Source: Phaeobacter sp. G2 | GTDB taxonomy: Bacteria; Pseudomonadota; Alphaproteobacteria; Rhodobacterales; Rhodobacteraceae | Assembly (NCBI GenBank): GCA_025163595.1 | Contig: CP104100.1 | Coordinates: forward strand, 2,170,001-2,234,000 | Length of the DNA stretch: 64,000 bases | Direction: 5' to 3' | Part shown: in pieces, positions 35,078 to 43,565 of the stretch | Position numbering within the stretch: the stretch's first letter is position 1 | Layout: every line of letters starts with the position of its first letter | Translations under genes and position numbers: made by a program | The notes under the pieces: generated by a model | The model's database searches: none | Told to the model about the DNA's origin: nothing | The model's input: only the letters and a program-made list of their open reading frames with translations

Positions 35078-35505
35078 CAGATCACTCCCAATACGTGGCG
35101 GAACAGGGCAATGGTGATCCCGCCGGCAATGATATAGAAAACGGTGGCGATAATGCCACGCAGGGACAGGCGGGAAATCCCACATACCCCATGGCCAGAG
35201 GTGCAGCCATTGGCAATTCTGGTGCCAATTCCAACCAACAGGCCGGCGGCAATGATCACAGCAATATTGCCGGTCATATGCGTGTCCACACCGGTTTGAT
35301 ACAGGGGATAGAGCAGCATTGGCGCGACCAGCACCCCAATCAAAAAGACCAGGCGCTCCGCCATATTGCTGCGGCCTGAGCCGTCCACCAGGCCACCAAG
35401 AATGCCACTGGCCCCCATGATGCGACCATTGCCGAGCAGGAAGACTGCGCCTCCCAATCCAATCAGGCCGCCACCGACGAGCCCCCAGATCCAATCCATT
35501 TCCAT
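35077..35505 (-). CDS. YeeE/YedE family membrane protein (first half)
   Basis: A 142-residue membrane protein with four helices and the hallmark [19 protein letters not shown], whose two cysteines are proposed to relay thiosulfate or sulfide through the channel in TsuA-like proteins. RBS AGGAA before the ATG at 35505. Forms a pair with the next gene. Located between the MBL-fold enzyme and the sulfurtransferase. Confidence 0.88.
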   Translation of the reverse strand: MEMDWIWGLVGGGLIGLGGAVFLLGNGRIMGASGILGGLVDGSGRSNMAERLVFLIGVLVAPMLLYPLYQTGVDTHMTGNIAVIIAAGLLVGIGTRIANGCTSGHGVCGISRLSLRGIIATVFYIIAGGITIALFRHVLGVI

Positions 35506-35676
35506 TTTCGCGCGTTCCTATTTTGTCAATTTTGCTATCGGGTCGTGGATCATCCCTGAAGCCGCGATGGACATATCAGCCTGTGATAACAAGCCATCTG
35601 ACCATGCAATTGCCCCCGACCGAGCCACAGCGGTTTGGCGGGAAATTTCTATGCCGCCAAACCCAAAAGCAGGGGT

Positions 35677-36540
35677 TTAAATCTTGTTCACCGGCAGTTT
35701 CAGGAAGATGTCGCCCTGTTCGTCCGGTTCCGGCATCTGGCCTGCCCGCATATTGACCTGCAGCGAGGGCAGGATCAGTCGCGGCATTGCCAAGGTGGCA
35801 TCGCGTGCGTCGCGCATTGCGGTGAACTCCTCCAGTGGACGCCCCTCCCCGATATGCACGTTGAGCGCTTTTTGCTCACCGACGGTGGTTTCCCAGGCGT
35901 AGTCATCACGCCCCGGTGCCTTGTAGTCGTGGCCGACAAAGATGCGGGTCTCCTCAGGCAGGGCCAGGATCTTTTGGATCGACTGGTACAGCACCTCGGA
36001 AGAGCCGCCGGGAAAATCGCAGCGCGCAGTGCCAAAATCGGGCATGAACAGGGTGTCGCCAACAAAGGCCGCATCGCCAATCACATAAGTCAGGCAGGCC
36101 GGGGTATGGCCGGGCGTGTGCAGTACGTCGCCACGCAGTTGCCCAATCATAAAGCTGTCGCCTTCTTTGAACAGCGCATCAAACTGGCTGCCATCGCGCT
36201 GAAAGGCTGTGCCTTCGTTGAAGACCTTGCCAAAGGTGTCCTGAACCACGGTGATATTGGCGCCAATGCCAATCTTGCCGCCCAGACGCTCCTGCAAATA
36301 GGGCGCCGCCGAGAGATGGTCCGCATGCACGTGGCTCTCCAGAATCCACTCACATGTGAGCCCTTCTGCGGTGATCCAGGCGATGATCTCATCCGCCGAG
36401 GCCGTGTCGGTGCGCCCGGAGGCATGATCAAAGTCCAACACGGAATCGACAACAGCGCAGGCCACTCCGGTCGGGTCCCGCAGAACGTAGGATACTGTGT
36501 TGGTGGCCTCGTCGAAAAAAGCTTTGACGGTGGGGTTCAT
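35677..36540 (-). CDS. MBL-fold metallohydrolase, persulfide dioxygenase-like
   Basis: A 287-residue protein from ATG 36540 (GGGAG before it). Metal-binding motif ES-H70-V-H72-A-D74-H75, then HTPGHTPACLTYVIG, FVGDTLFMPD and VGHDY: the ETHE1/Blh branch of the metallo-beta-lactamase fold. ETHE1-like enzymes oxidise glutathione persulfide to sulfite with one iron. With the DUF442 sulfurtransferase and YeeE pair it forms a sulfide/persulfide detoxification unit. A BigR/SqrR-type ArsR repressor, often in front of such operons, is not present beside it. Confidence 0.87.
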   Translation of the reverse strand: MNPTVKAFFDEATNTVSYVLRDPTGVACAVVDSVLDFDHASGRTDTASADEIIAWITAEGLTCEWILESHVHADHLSAAPYLQERLGGKIGIGANITVVQDTFGKVFNEGTAFQRDGSQFDALFKEGDSFMIGQLRGDVLHTPGHTPACLTYVIGDAAFVGDTLFMPDFGTARCDFPGGSSEVLYQSIQKILALPEETRIFVGHDYKAPGRDDYAWETTVGEQKALNVHIGEGRPLEEFTAMRDARDATLAMPRLILPSLQVNMRAGQMPEPDEQGDIFLKLPVNKI

Positions 36541-36946
36541 TGTCTGGGCACTCCCTTTCGTTTCATTTGATATATACAAAATAAGGAATATGTTTCAAGT
36601 GCTGCGGTCGCTTAGATTGTGGATCAGTCTAAATTAGTTTCTGGCGTGGGTCTTGAAGAGAAAGCGCGGGTTTGAATGTGCACTGGTTTGACCTGCCGCA
36701 AGGACAGCAGGAACATCGGGAGCTAGGTTAGAGCTGTGCAGGGGGCGAGCACTTGGCTTTTAACGGGGGTTTCAAGCCTCTTGTGGGGCAACTTGGATAT
36801 ACTGGCCTCAGGCCGCGCCCTGCAATGTAGGTGAACCCAGCTTGCCCTGCGCGCGCAGGATCTGGTGCGAGAGGCAGAGCAGCTTCCTGCGGCAGAGGTG
36901 TATGGCGACACCAGATTTGGCACGTTTTTCGAGGAGATAAAGTATC
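36541..36946. other. Intergenic stretch between the persulfide unit and small genes
   Basis: No gene accepted. The part next to the MBL gene is very AT-rich (TGATATATACAAAATAAGG, 36568-36587) and probably contains its promoter. The rest contains overlapping short frames on the minus strand without ribosome sites. Confidence 0.35.
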
Positions 36947-37159
36947 ATGACACGCGCGTTGCTGACCCAAGCCGAAGAAATGGCTGAAAAAATTCACCAA
37001 CAACCGGCAAAAGCCCGGCTGGCAATGCGGCCAGAGTTTTCACGACTGCTTAGCGATCTGCGAATCGAAGGCCTCTCTGTGCCGCGCTATTTGCAGCAAT
37101 TGGAGAGTGATCTGGCTGAACAGGACGCTGAGAACCTATTTGACAATATGCCGGTTTGA
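36947..37159 (+). CDS. Small hypothetical protein
   Basis: A 70-residue basic-acidic helical protein (MTRALLTQAEEMAEKIHQQPAKARLAMRPEFSRLLSDLRIEGLSVPRYLQQLESDLAEQ). Strong ribosome site GAGGAG ten bases upstream, and codon use like its neighbours. No membrane segment or known motif; the spaced Leu and Glu suggest two or three helices. Stands alone between the persulfide cluster and a small membrane protein. Confidence 0.6.
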   Translation: MTRALLTQAEEMAEKIHQQPAKARLAMRPEFSRLLSDLRIEGLSVPRYLQQLESDLAEQDAENLFDNMPV

Positions 37160-37389
37160 ACAGGATGCTGGTCTGAACAGGCCCGCGACTGAAGCGAACC
37201 CGGTCGGTGCGCCCAGCTGCATGCTGTGGCGCGACCCGCTTGCTCCAGTTCACCGGGGGCTTTGGGGCTGGCTTGGGGATAGGTCTGGTTTGCGGGCAGG
37301 TCGGGCTTGCGGGCGCCTGGGAATGGAGGCGGTCAAATGGCGGCTCCCAGAAACCCGCGCTGAAACTGGGCGCGGCTTGGGGCGCGGGA

Positions 37390-37608
37390 TTAGCCCAGAA
37401 AAATTCCAACCATAACCAGCATCAACCCAATAACCGAAAGAAACAGCGCGCCAAGGTTATATGGCAGAACCTTTTGAACCACCGCGCGCAGCGCGTCGTC
37501 GTCCAGTCTTTTTCCACGGGCTCGCACCACGTGCACGATGCACCACATCAGGCCAATCAGGCCAGCAACCGAGAGGGCTGCTCCGGCCCAGACGAGGATT
37601 TCAAACAT
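37390..37608 (-). CDS. Small two-helix membrane protein
   Basis: A 72-residue protein with helices at residues 3-27 (LVWAGAALSVAGLIGLMWCIVHVV) and 50-71 (LPYNLGALFLSVIGLMLVMVGI), joined by a charged cytoplasmic loop (RARGKRLDDDALRAVVQK). AGGAG lies 7 bases before ATG. Conserved-looking small protein of unknown function. Confidence 0.7.
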   Translation of the reverse strand: MFEILVWAGAALSVAGLIGLMWCIVHVVRARGKRLDDDALRAVVQKVLPYNLGALFLSVIGLMLVMVGIFLG

Positions 37609-37865
37609 AGCGCAGCTCCTGCATCACTTGCACAGCGCTGCGATTAGCGGATTGCAAGTGCAGACACAAGCCACAGCCCAGCGGATATCAAGCGCGCCGC
37701 GGTGAACAGGGCAGGGCTGACCTCTGGGCAGGTTGGTGCAGGCTGGGGGCAGGGACAAAAGGCGAGAAATCGCAGCAGTCCGTTTCCTGTCTTGCGATGG
37801 GGCAGCTGTGCCGCTATCCCCTTGCCCCAATCCCTATGGCATGACAGCAGTAAAATGAGGCACCC

Positions 37866-38129
37866 ATGACAGACCATGAAGACGCCAGCGACTCCTATAA
37901 AGTAACCGCCGGAGAGCTGCGCCAGTTCGTTGAACGTATCGAACGGCTGGAGAGCGAAAAGAAAGACATCGCCGAGCAAGTCCGTGAGGTCTATGCCGAA
38001 AGCAAATCCCGTGGCTATGACCAAAAAGCGCTGCGGGCCATTGTTAGCCTGCGTAAGCGCGATAAGGATGAGATTGCAGAACAAGAAGCTGTTCTGGAAA
38101 TGTACAAAGAAGCGCTTGGGATGTTGTAG
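37866..38129 (+). CDS. gapR: GapR family DNA-binding protein (DUF2312)
   Basis: An 87-residue basic helical protein with the family core GELRQFVERIERLESEKKDIAEQVREVYAESKSRGYD and IVSLRKRDKDEIAEQEAVLEMY. GapR of Caulobacter is an essential nucleoid protein that binds overtwisted AT-rich DNA ahead of polymerases and helps topoisomerases. Length and sequence match the single chromosomal copy found in alphaproteobacteria. Confidence 0.93.
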   Translation: MTDHEDASDSYKVTAGELRQFVERIERLESEKKDIAEQVREVYAESKSRGYDQKALRAIVSLRKRDKDEIAEQEAVLEMYKEALGML

Positions 38130-38423
38130 ATATCCTGTAAGTCATTGGTATAATAAATTAAAATCCGGGTGTTGTGCGGGCGTTAAAACGTGTTGTGCAG
38201 CACCCTTTTTTATCGAAAACACGATGCTTGGGTGAGTGAAACTTCACACAAGTGCTTTTCATTGCTGGGCTCTATTTAGGGGGGTAAAATTACTGGAAAG
38301 AATTACATCCATCGGCATCTGATTTGAAGTTAGAATATAAAATCTATATATTTATCAGTAGGTTGGATGTCCCTTTTGTCTGTGCTGAGCGATCTTGATT
38401 TCGTGCCAATAGACATGTGCCAG

Positions 38424-38570
38424 CGCATCGGCCAGATCGAGGGAAGCAGACCGATTACCGCAACGGCGCTGGTCGCCGCAGTTGGCGACAAGTCTTGCTT
38501 CAAAAATGGCCGTCAATTTGCTGCCTGGCTGGGCCGGGTATCCAAGCCGCACTCAAGCGGCGGAAAGCCG
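38424..38570 (+). pseudogene. IS110-family transposase remnant
   Basis: About 49 codons resemble the conserved C-terminal Transposase_20 part of IS110 transposases (PITATALVAAVGDKSCFKNGRQFAAWLGRV, HSSGGK). The expected GVGP before it reads EGSRP, and both ends are missing. It joins directly to an IS3 fragment. No function. Confidence 0.75.
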
Positions 38571-38581
38571 TGGTCCGAAAC

Positions 38582-38810
38582 AAGCCGCGCCTGCTCAGTT
38601 GCAACGGGTCGTGCTACATATCAGGCGACCCGGCCAAATGGCTGGGGACCAGAAAATGGATTACGTTCGCGGTGCGCCGTTCCATCCGCAAATCCAGGGC
38701 AAAAGCGAGCGCTGGCATCAAACCATGAAGAACCGGGTTCTACTCGAAAACAACTACCTGTCCGGCGATCCTGAACGCCAAATCGGGGCCGGGCATCAAC
38801 GTGAGGCTCG
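38582..38810 (+). pseudogene. IS3-family transposase (orfB) remnant with frameshift
   Basis: KPRLLSCNGSCYISGDPAKWLG in one frame continues, after a shift near 38656, as MDYVRGAPFHPQIQGKSERW and HQTMKNRVLLENNYLSGD in another. The catalytic Asp of the DDE triad (normally LLSDNG) is Cys here, and the rest of the gene is absent. Dead fragment. Confidence 0.78.
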
Positions 38811-39063
38811 CCGTGGAACTTCGGGAATTAGGGCTCTAGGCGCCATCTGTGCGTCGTGCAGCCAGAAAAGATCAGGCATGTCACTGTTTGTTTTGTGAGC
38901 GACGCATCATGCCGGTCAGCGGAAATCGATGGAGCCTGAGCCTAGAGAAGGTCTGGCGCCCTGTCGATTGTAGCAAGATCTCCGTACGAGACTGCAAAAT
39001 TTACGGCGTCTTAAATCCAGTCTCGTATAGTCGGCATCACAGTTGATTTAGTGCGAGTGACCC

Positions 39064-40107
39064 ATGGGCGCCAGTAATACGCCTCTTCCAGATCTGATAG
39101 AGTTGCAGTCGATCTCGTCAAACACGACCTTTACGGGAACCCCCGGCGGAGGCGGTGATATCATCGGTGTGGTGGACAATGCCACCTATACCGATGACGA
39201 GGCCGGGAACAGTAACACGCACATCGGTGAGCTAAACGAAAGCACCGATGCAGACAGTGGCTGGCTGATGATCGACGGTACGACCTACAGCTTCGAACTG
39301 GTGACGCCGCTGGACAATACGGATGATCCGGTGACGATCACCCATGATGATGGGCTGTCCCAGACCAATCTCTATGGGGATGCTGGCGACACCCAGATCG
39401 CCTTTCTCGTGGCGACGCCCGTGGGGCCCGGTGCGGTCCGCTATTTTGCGGTGGTCGATGATTCAGTCGGCGATCTGGACAGTATTACCTCGCTGCAAAC
39501 CCGCGGATTGGATTGGGATCCTGCGGGGGATGACGTAAAAATCAATGTTTCCTCCGATAATAACGTGACGACTGTCTGCTTCGCGGCCGGGACCCGTATC
39601 GCGGTGCCGGGCGGGGGAGTGCGCACAGTGGAGACATTGAGGCGCGGCGATATGCTGTGCACCGCGGATGAAGGCGCACAGCCCCTGCTGTGGGTGGCGC
39701 GACAGGATCGGGGCTTTCCTGCAGACCCAGAAAAACACCGTCCCATCCAGATCGGGGCTGGAGCCTTTGGTCCAGGTGTTCCGGCCCATGATCTGGTGGT
39801 CTCGCCTCAGCACCGTATTTGCCTCGCGGGGGCGGTGATCGCAGACCAGTTTGACGCCGAAGAGGTGCTCGTTGCGGCCAAGGGGGTGCTGAGCCTGCCG
39901 CGGGTGCGCCGGATGCACGGTCTGAGGCGGGTTTCTTACTTCTCCCTGCTCATGCCACGGCACAGTGTGCTGATTGCCAATGGCGCCCGCGTCGAGAGCT
40001 TCTACCCTGGGCCGATTGCCCTGCGCTCCCTGTCGGGCGTCCAGCGGGCCCATTTGCGTATGGTGCTCGCAGCCGCGGGGCGGCATCGAGCTTTGCCCGC
40101 CCTGTAG
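39064..40107 (+). CDS. Hint-domain protein
   Basis: A 347-residue protein. Residues 1-165 are acidic, rich in Thr, Asp and Gly, with no signal peptide. Residues about 170-310 form a Hint_2 (hedgehog/intein-type) domain beginning CFAAGTRIAVPGGGVRTVETLRRGDML with the nucleophilic Cys and the block QHRICL. Such proteins are common and multi-copy in roseobacters; a self-cleaving or secreted role is proposed but unproved. It lies between insertion-sequence remnants. Ribosome site weak (GCGAGTGACCC). Confidence 0.8.
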   Translation: MGASNTPLPDLIELQSISSNTTFTGTPGGGGDIIGVVDNATYTDDEAGNSNTHIGELNESTDADSGWLMIDGTTYSFELVTPLDNTDDPVTITHDDGLSQTNLYGDAGDTQIAFLVATPVGPGAVRYFAVVDDSVGDLDSITSLQTRGLDWDPAGDDVKINVSSDNNVTTVCFAAGTRIAVPGGGVRTVETLRRGDMLCTADEGAQPLLWVARQDRGFPADPEKHRPIQIGAGAFGPGVPAHDLVVSPQHRICLAGAVIADQFDAEEVLVAAKGVLSLPRVRRMHGLRRVSYFSLLMPRHSVLIANGARVESFYPGPIALRSLSGVQRAHLRMVLAAAGRHRALPAL

Positions 40108-40363
40108 TGACCTGCGGAGAGATGCGCCGACTAATTCGGGACCTCAAAGCGCAGGGAACGCGCGGGCGGAGTCTGTCCCGAACCTTTGGTGGCGGGCAGG
40201 GGCAGATACTCGATCAGGACCGGTCGTCTCTTCCAGGCTGACCTCTGTCTGCAGTTTCGTACGCTCCGCACCACCCTGCGCTGAATAGGAATTGGCACTA
40301 TGAGTGATGGGCTTTTGGTGTCTTGCCGCGCCTGTGTTTTGAAGCCCCTGGAGTTGTCGGACG

Positions 40364-40576
40364 TCAGCGCGTATTCCCGTTGGGGCCAAGCAGGCGACTA
40401 TTGTTGAACCAATCGACCCAGCCGAGAGTGGCCATTTCCAGATCCTGCATGTTGCACCATTGCCCCTGGCGGTGGACCAGTTCGGTTTTGTAGAGACCAT
40501 TTATCGTCTCAGCGAGGGCGTTGTCGTAGGAAACCCCGACGCTGCCGACCGATGGTTCAATACCTGCTTGACCCAT
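40364..40576 (-). pseudogene. IS3-family orfB C-terminal remnant
   Basis: AGIEPSVGSVGVSYDNALAETINGLYKTELVH, then WVDWFNNSRLLGPNGN: the end of an IS3-type DDE transposase, including the catalytic Glu of ALAETINGLYK. The natural C-terminal tail is missing. Confidence 0.8.
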
Positions 40577-40609
40577 CCACTTAAGGTCTGGGGAATACAG
40601 CAGATCTAG

Positions 40610-40790
40610 GGTGGAATGGCGGCGATCGGACCCGCCTGCGTCTCATAGGAGCCTTGATGCTCAAACACCATAAGGACCGCGCGGGCGCGGACCTCAGGCG
40701 AGTAGAGATTTGCCATTTTTCTTTTTGTCAAAACCATCATCCTTACTTAAGTTGATGGTCTCCGACAAACTCGGCGCGATTCAGTCCATG
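40610..40790 (-). pseudogene. IS3-family orfA N-terminal remnant and element end
   Basis: From ATG 40716 on the minus strand the frame reads MANLYSPEVRARAVLMVFEH then QGSYETQAGPIAAI, matching IS3 orfA N-termini. It breaks off near 40612 and is joined to the orfB C-terminus, so one internally deleted copy remains. TGTCGGAGACC on the minus strand before it (about 40770-40760) is probably the outer end of the element. Confidence 0.7.
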
Positions 40791-41420
40791 TCGCTCTTTC
40801 ACATCTCACCTGCGCTCTTGAAGCGGCCCTGGAAGCTCATGTTGAAGACCCTTTGAAAGGGCCCCTTCAAGGCGGAGTTACATCGCAGCCTACACCGCCC
40901 TGGTCGCCCGCGCCTTATTGACGACGGCTCTGAACTGTAAGCCTTTGTCCCAAATCGGATCGATGTCATGACCCTGCGATGAACTGGCGGAAGCGATTGC
41001 CGACAGGTTTCCCTCAGGCCGACAAGTCGGAAAGAGTGCATTTCATGACTGGTTTCACAATACGTGCCGATAATCCCATCCGAGAACTACCGAGATAGAC
41101 CGGACTCTTCCGGTATCAAACCTGCTGAAACGGCGGTATCAGACTGAATGATGACTAACAGCAAGCCGATGGTAGCGCCCTCCCATTGGTTTCCACCTTA
41201 CCACCTGTGGGTCCGATGCCTTGCCAAGATCAGCGCGGGCTAAATGCAGTTGTGTCCTTTAGGGGATATGGCCGGTGCCCGCCTGTTCTGGGGTCGGAGG
41301 TGAAATTGCTTCAGGGTTATAAATTTTAAGCTTGAAATACCAGGCGCTCTGCTCGATATTAAGGCGACAGCTGCTGTCGCTACCAGTTTACACGTGCCAA
41401 GTGACCAAAAGGAGAGCTCT
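40790..41420. other. Non-coding debris after IS remnants
   Basis: No gene supported. An open frame at 40799-41041 (minus) has no family likeness. The 3' part probably contains the promoter of the RidA gene at 41421. Confidence 0.4.
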
Positions 41421-41819
41421 ATGCCTGCCATTTCTGTACATCCCGAGGGGTGGAAACCGGCCAAGGGCTATGCCAACGGTATGGTTGCCGAGGGAAAGCT
41501 CTTGTTTGTTGGCGGCCAGATTGGTTGGACCGCAGATCAGGTATTTGAAGAGCACGGGTTTATTGGCCAGATGAGCCAAACGCTGCGCAATATTCTGGAC
41601 GTGGTGGAGGCCGCGGGCGGGCAGGCGAGCGATATCACCCGCCTGACTTGGTATGTGACAGACAAGGCCGAATACCTGGCGCATCAGGCCGAGGTTGGCG
41701 CCGCATACCGCGCTGTTATGGGCTATCACTTTCCCGCCATGACCATGGTTGTTGTCTCGGCGCTGGTTGAGGATGAGGCCAAGATCGAGATCGAGGCCAC
41801 GGCTGTTCTCGCCTCCTGA
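41421..41819 (+). CDS. RidA family protein (second copy)
   Basis: A 132-residue RidA/YjgF protein (MPAISVHPEGWKPAKGYANGM, LLFVGGQIGWTADQV, RLTWYVTDKAEY, AMTMVVVSALVEDEAKIEIEATAVL). ATG 41421 follows AAAGGAGAG; the nine upstream codons are not used. Subfamily differs from the copy at 13605. It lies beside the pyrimidine degradation genes; RutC, a RidA protein, acts in the Rut pathway of other bacteria, so a link to aminoacrylate-like intermediates is possible but unproved. Ends in a terminator. Confidence 0.85.
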   Translation: MPAISVHPEGWKPAKGYANGMVAEGKLLFVGGQIGWTADQVFEEHGFIGQMSQTLRNILDVVEAAGGQASDITRLTWYVTDKAEYLAHQAEVGAAYRAVMGYHFPAMTMVVVSALVEDEAKIEIEATAVLAS

Positions 41820-41849
41820 ATATTTCCACTAGACAACAGATTTTTTGAG

Positions 41850-41880
41850 AAGGCCGGCAGGGAAACCTCCGGCCTTTTGT
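41850..41880 (+). terminator. Rho-independent terminator after the second RidA gene
   Basis: AAGGCCGG (41850-41857) pairs with CCGGCCTT (41869-41876), inner AGG/CCT pairs, then TTTTG. Confidence 0.8.
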
Positions 41881-42099
41881 GATGTTTCGGGCGCCTTTTT
41901 TTCCGGTGCGCCGCGGCGGATCTGCCGGGGGAGGAATTGCCACGCAAAGGCTCATTCTGACGCTTGTCAGCCGGAAACGGAGGGGCTTGGGGTTTGTATC
42001 TTTCTGCGCCCAAGAAATGGGCGAGATGAAATATGTCTGTATTTCAATACATTAAGGTCGGTAAGTATGTTTCGTGTGCAAATTTTTCAAATTTCAAAA

Positions 42100-42117
42100 T
42101 TTTACCAGTTGATAAAA
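42100..42117. promoter_or_regulatory. Degenerate RutR-like operator upstream of preT
   Basis: TTTTACCAGTTGATAAAA has 15 of 18 bases in common with the perfect site at 45743, including the GT spacer, and sits 56 bp before preT. The surrounding gap 41881-42172 holds no gene; it is AT-rich just before the site. Confidence 0.5.
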
Positions 42118-42172
42118 AATCAAACTGTGGCACTCTTTGAGTCGAAGAAAAAAACAGTCAGGGAGACACCCA

Positions 42173-43507
42173 ATGGCGAGTAGCCATCAGGCATCAGGCA
42201 TTCAGGCAGGGCGGTTGGCCGCTGCTGACATCGCCGACAACTTTGGGGATCTGCACCCCGCTTATGACGCACATGAGGCCGCAGTGGCCGCGGATCGTTG
42301 CTATTTCTGCTATGACGCGCCCTGTATGACCGCATGTCCCACCAGCATTGATATTCCGCAGTTTATCCGCGAGATCCAGGCCGGGCACCCGGCCTCTGCT
42401 GCCAAGACCATTCTGGATCAGAATATTCTGGGCGGCATGTGCGCCCGGGTCTGCCCCACAGAAACGCTGTGTGAAGAGGCCTGCGTGCGTGAAGCCGCCG
42501 AGGGCAAGCCGGTAGAGATCGGTCGCCTGCAGCGCTATGCCACTGACGTGGTGATGGAAAAAGATGTGCACCCCTATAGCCGTGCTGCAAGCACTGGCAA
42601 AAAGGTTGCCGTTGTTGGCGCGGGCCCTGCGGGTCTGTCGGCCGCCCACCGTCTGGCGATGCTGGGCCATGACGTTGTGGTCTACGACGCCAAATCCAAG
42701 GCTGGTGGCCTGAATGAATTTGGTATCGCCGCCTATAAATCTACCGAAGATTTTGCCGCCCGCGAGGTCGACTGGCTGTTGAAGATCGGCGGTATCACCG
42801 TCGACTATGGCAAGAAACTGGGCGCGGATCTGTCGCTGGAGGGCCTCAAGTCTGATTTTGACGCGGTGTTCCTGTCGATCGGTCTGGCCGGGGTGAACTC
42901 CCTGCGTGCGGCCGGCGAAGACATGGAGGGCGTGCGCGATGCCGTCGACTTCATCGAAGAGCTGCGCCAGGCAGAAGATCTGAGCGCACTGCCTGTTGGC
43001 CGCAATGTTGTGGTTATCGGCGGTGGTATGACAGCTGTAGATGCGGCTGTTCAGTCGAAACTGCTGGGCGCTGAAAACGTCACTATCGCCTATCGCCGTG
43101 ATCGCGATGCGATGGGCGCCAGCCGGTTCGAACAGGATCTTGCAGCCTCCAAAGGTGTGACCTTGATGTTCAACGTGATGCCCAAGGCCATCCATGGCAA
43201 TGGCGTGGCGGCGGAAATCGAGCTGGAATATACCCAGGTCGAAGACGGTCGGGTGCGTGGCACCGGTGAGACAGTGCGTCTGGCGGCAGAGCAGGTCTAC
43301 AAGGCCATCGGCCAAAGCCTGCAAGGCCAACCCGATGCGGTTGAGCTGGAGGGGGGCAAGATCATGGTCGATGCAACGGGCCGGACTTCGGTGGCGAATG
43401 TCTGGGCCGGGGGCGACTGTGCTTCTGGTGGCGAAGACCTCACCGTGACTGCCGTGGCCGAGGGTCGCGACGCCGCAATGGACATCCATACAAGCCTGAT
43501 GGGCTGA
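42173..43507 (+). CDS. preT: NAD-dependent dihydropyrimidine dehydrogenase subunit PreT
   Basis: A 444-residue iron-sulfur flavoprotein. Order: N-terminal cysteine clusters (CYFCYDAPCMTACPTSIDIP and CARVCPTETLCEEAC) for two 4Fe-4S centres, an FAD Rossmann motif (VAVVGAGPAGLSAAHRLAM), and an NAD(P)H motif (VVVIGGGMTAVDAAVQ). ATG 42173 follows AGGGAGA; 12 upstream codons are excluded. PreT feeds electrons from NADH to PreA, which reduces uracil or thymine to the 5,6-dihydro form. preA follows 58 bp downstream. Confidence 0.94.
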   Translation: MASSHQASGIQAGRLAAADIADNFGDLHPAYDAHEAAVAADRCYFCYDAPCMTACPTSIDIPQFIREIQAGHPASAAKTILDQNILGGMCARVCPTETLCEEACVREAAEGKPVEIGRLQRYATDVVMEKDVHPYSRAASTGKKVAVVGAGPAGLSAAHRLAMLGHDVVVYDAKSKAGGLNEFGIAAYKSTEDFAAREVDWLLKIGGITVDYGKKLGADLSLEGLKSDFDAVFLSIGLAGVNSLRAAGEDMEGVRDAVDFIEELRQAEDLSALPVGRNVVVIGGGMTAVDAAVQSKLLGAENVTIAYRRDRDAMGASRFEQDLAASKGVTLMFNVMPKAIHGNGVAAEIELEYTQVEDGRVRGTGETVRLAAEQVYKAIGQSLQGQPDAVELEGGKIMVDATGRTSVANVWAGGDCASGGEDLTVTAVAEGRDAAMDIHTSLMG

Positions 43508-43565
43508 GCAAGCCAGGGTCGTTGCTGGTCAACGGCCCTAAGCGAGCATGAAAAGGAACAGACAA

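Noticed and set aside
35078..35494. The YeeE gene extended upstream to give a 283-codon protein
   Set aside because: The first 139 codons overlap the other YeeE gene in a different frame and are not like a membrane protein; the TGATG junction at 35077 is the real start.
38130..39063. Possible complete transposon
   Set aside because: Only partial IS110 and IS3 pieces are present; no intact transposase, no matching terminal repeats or target duplication could be found by eye.
40799..41041. An 80-codon minus-strand frame beyond the IS3 remnant
   Set aside because: Basic, Arg-rich translation with no domain; looks like degraded sequence, not enough to call a gene or a named element.
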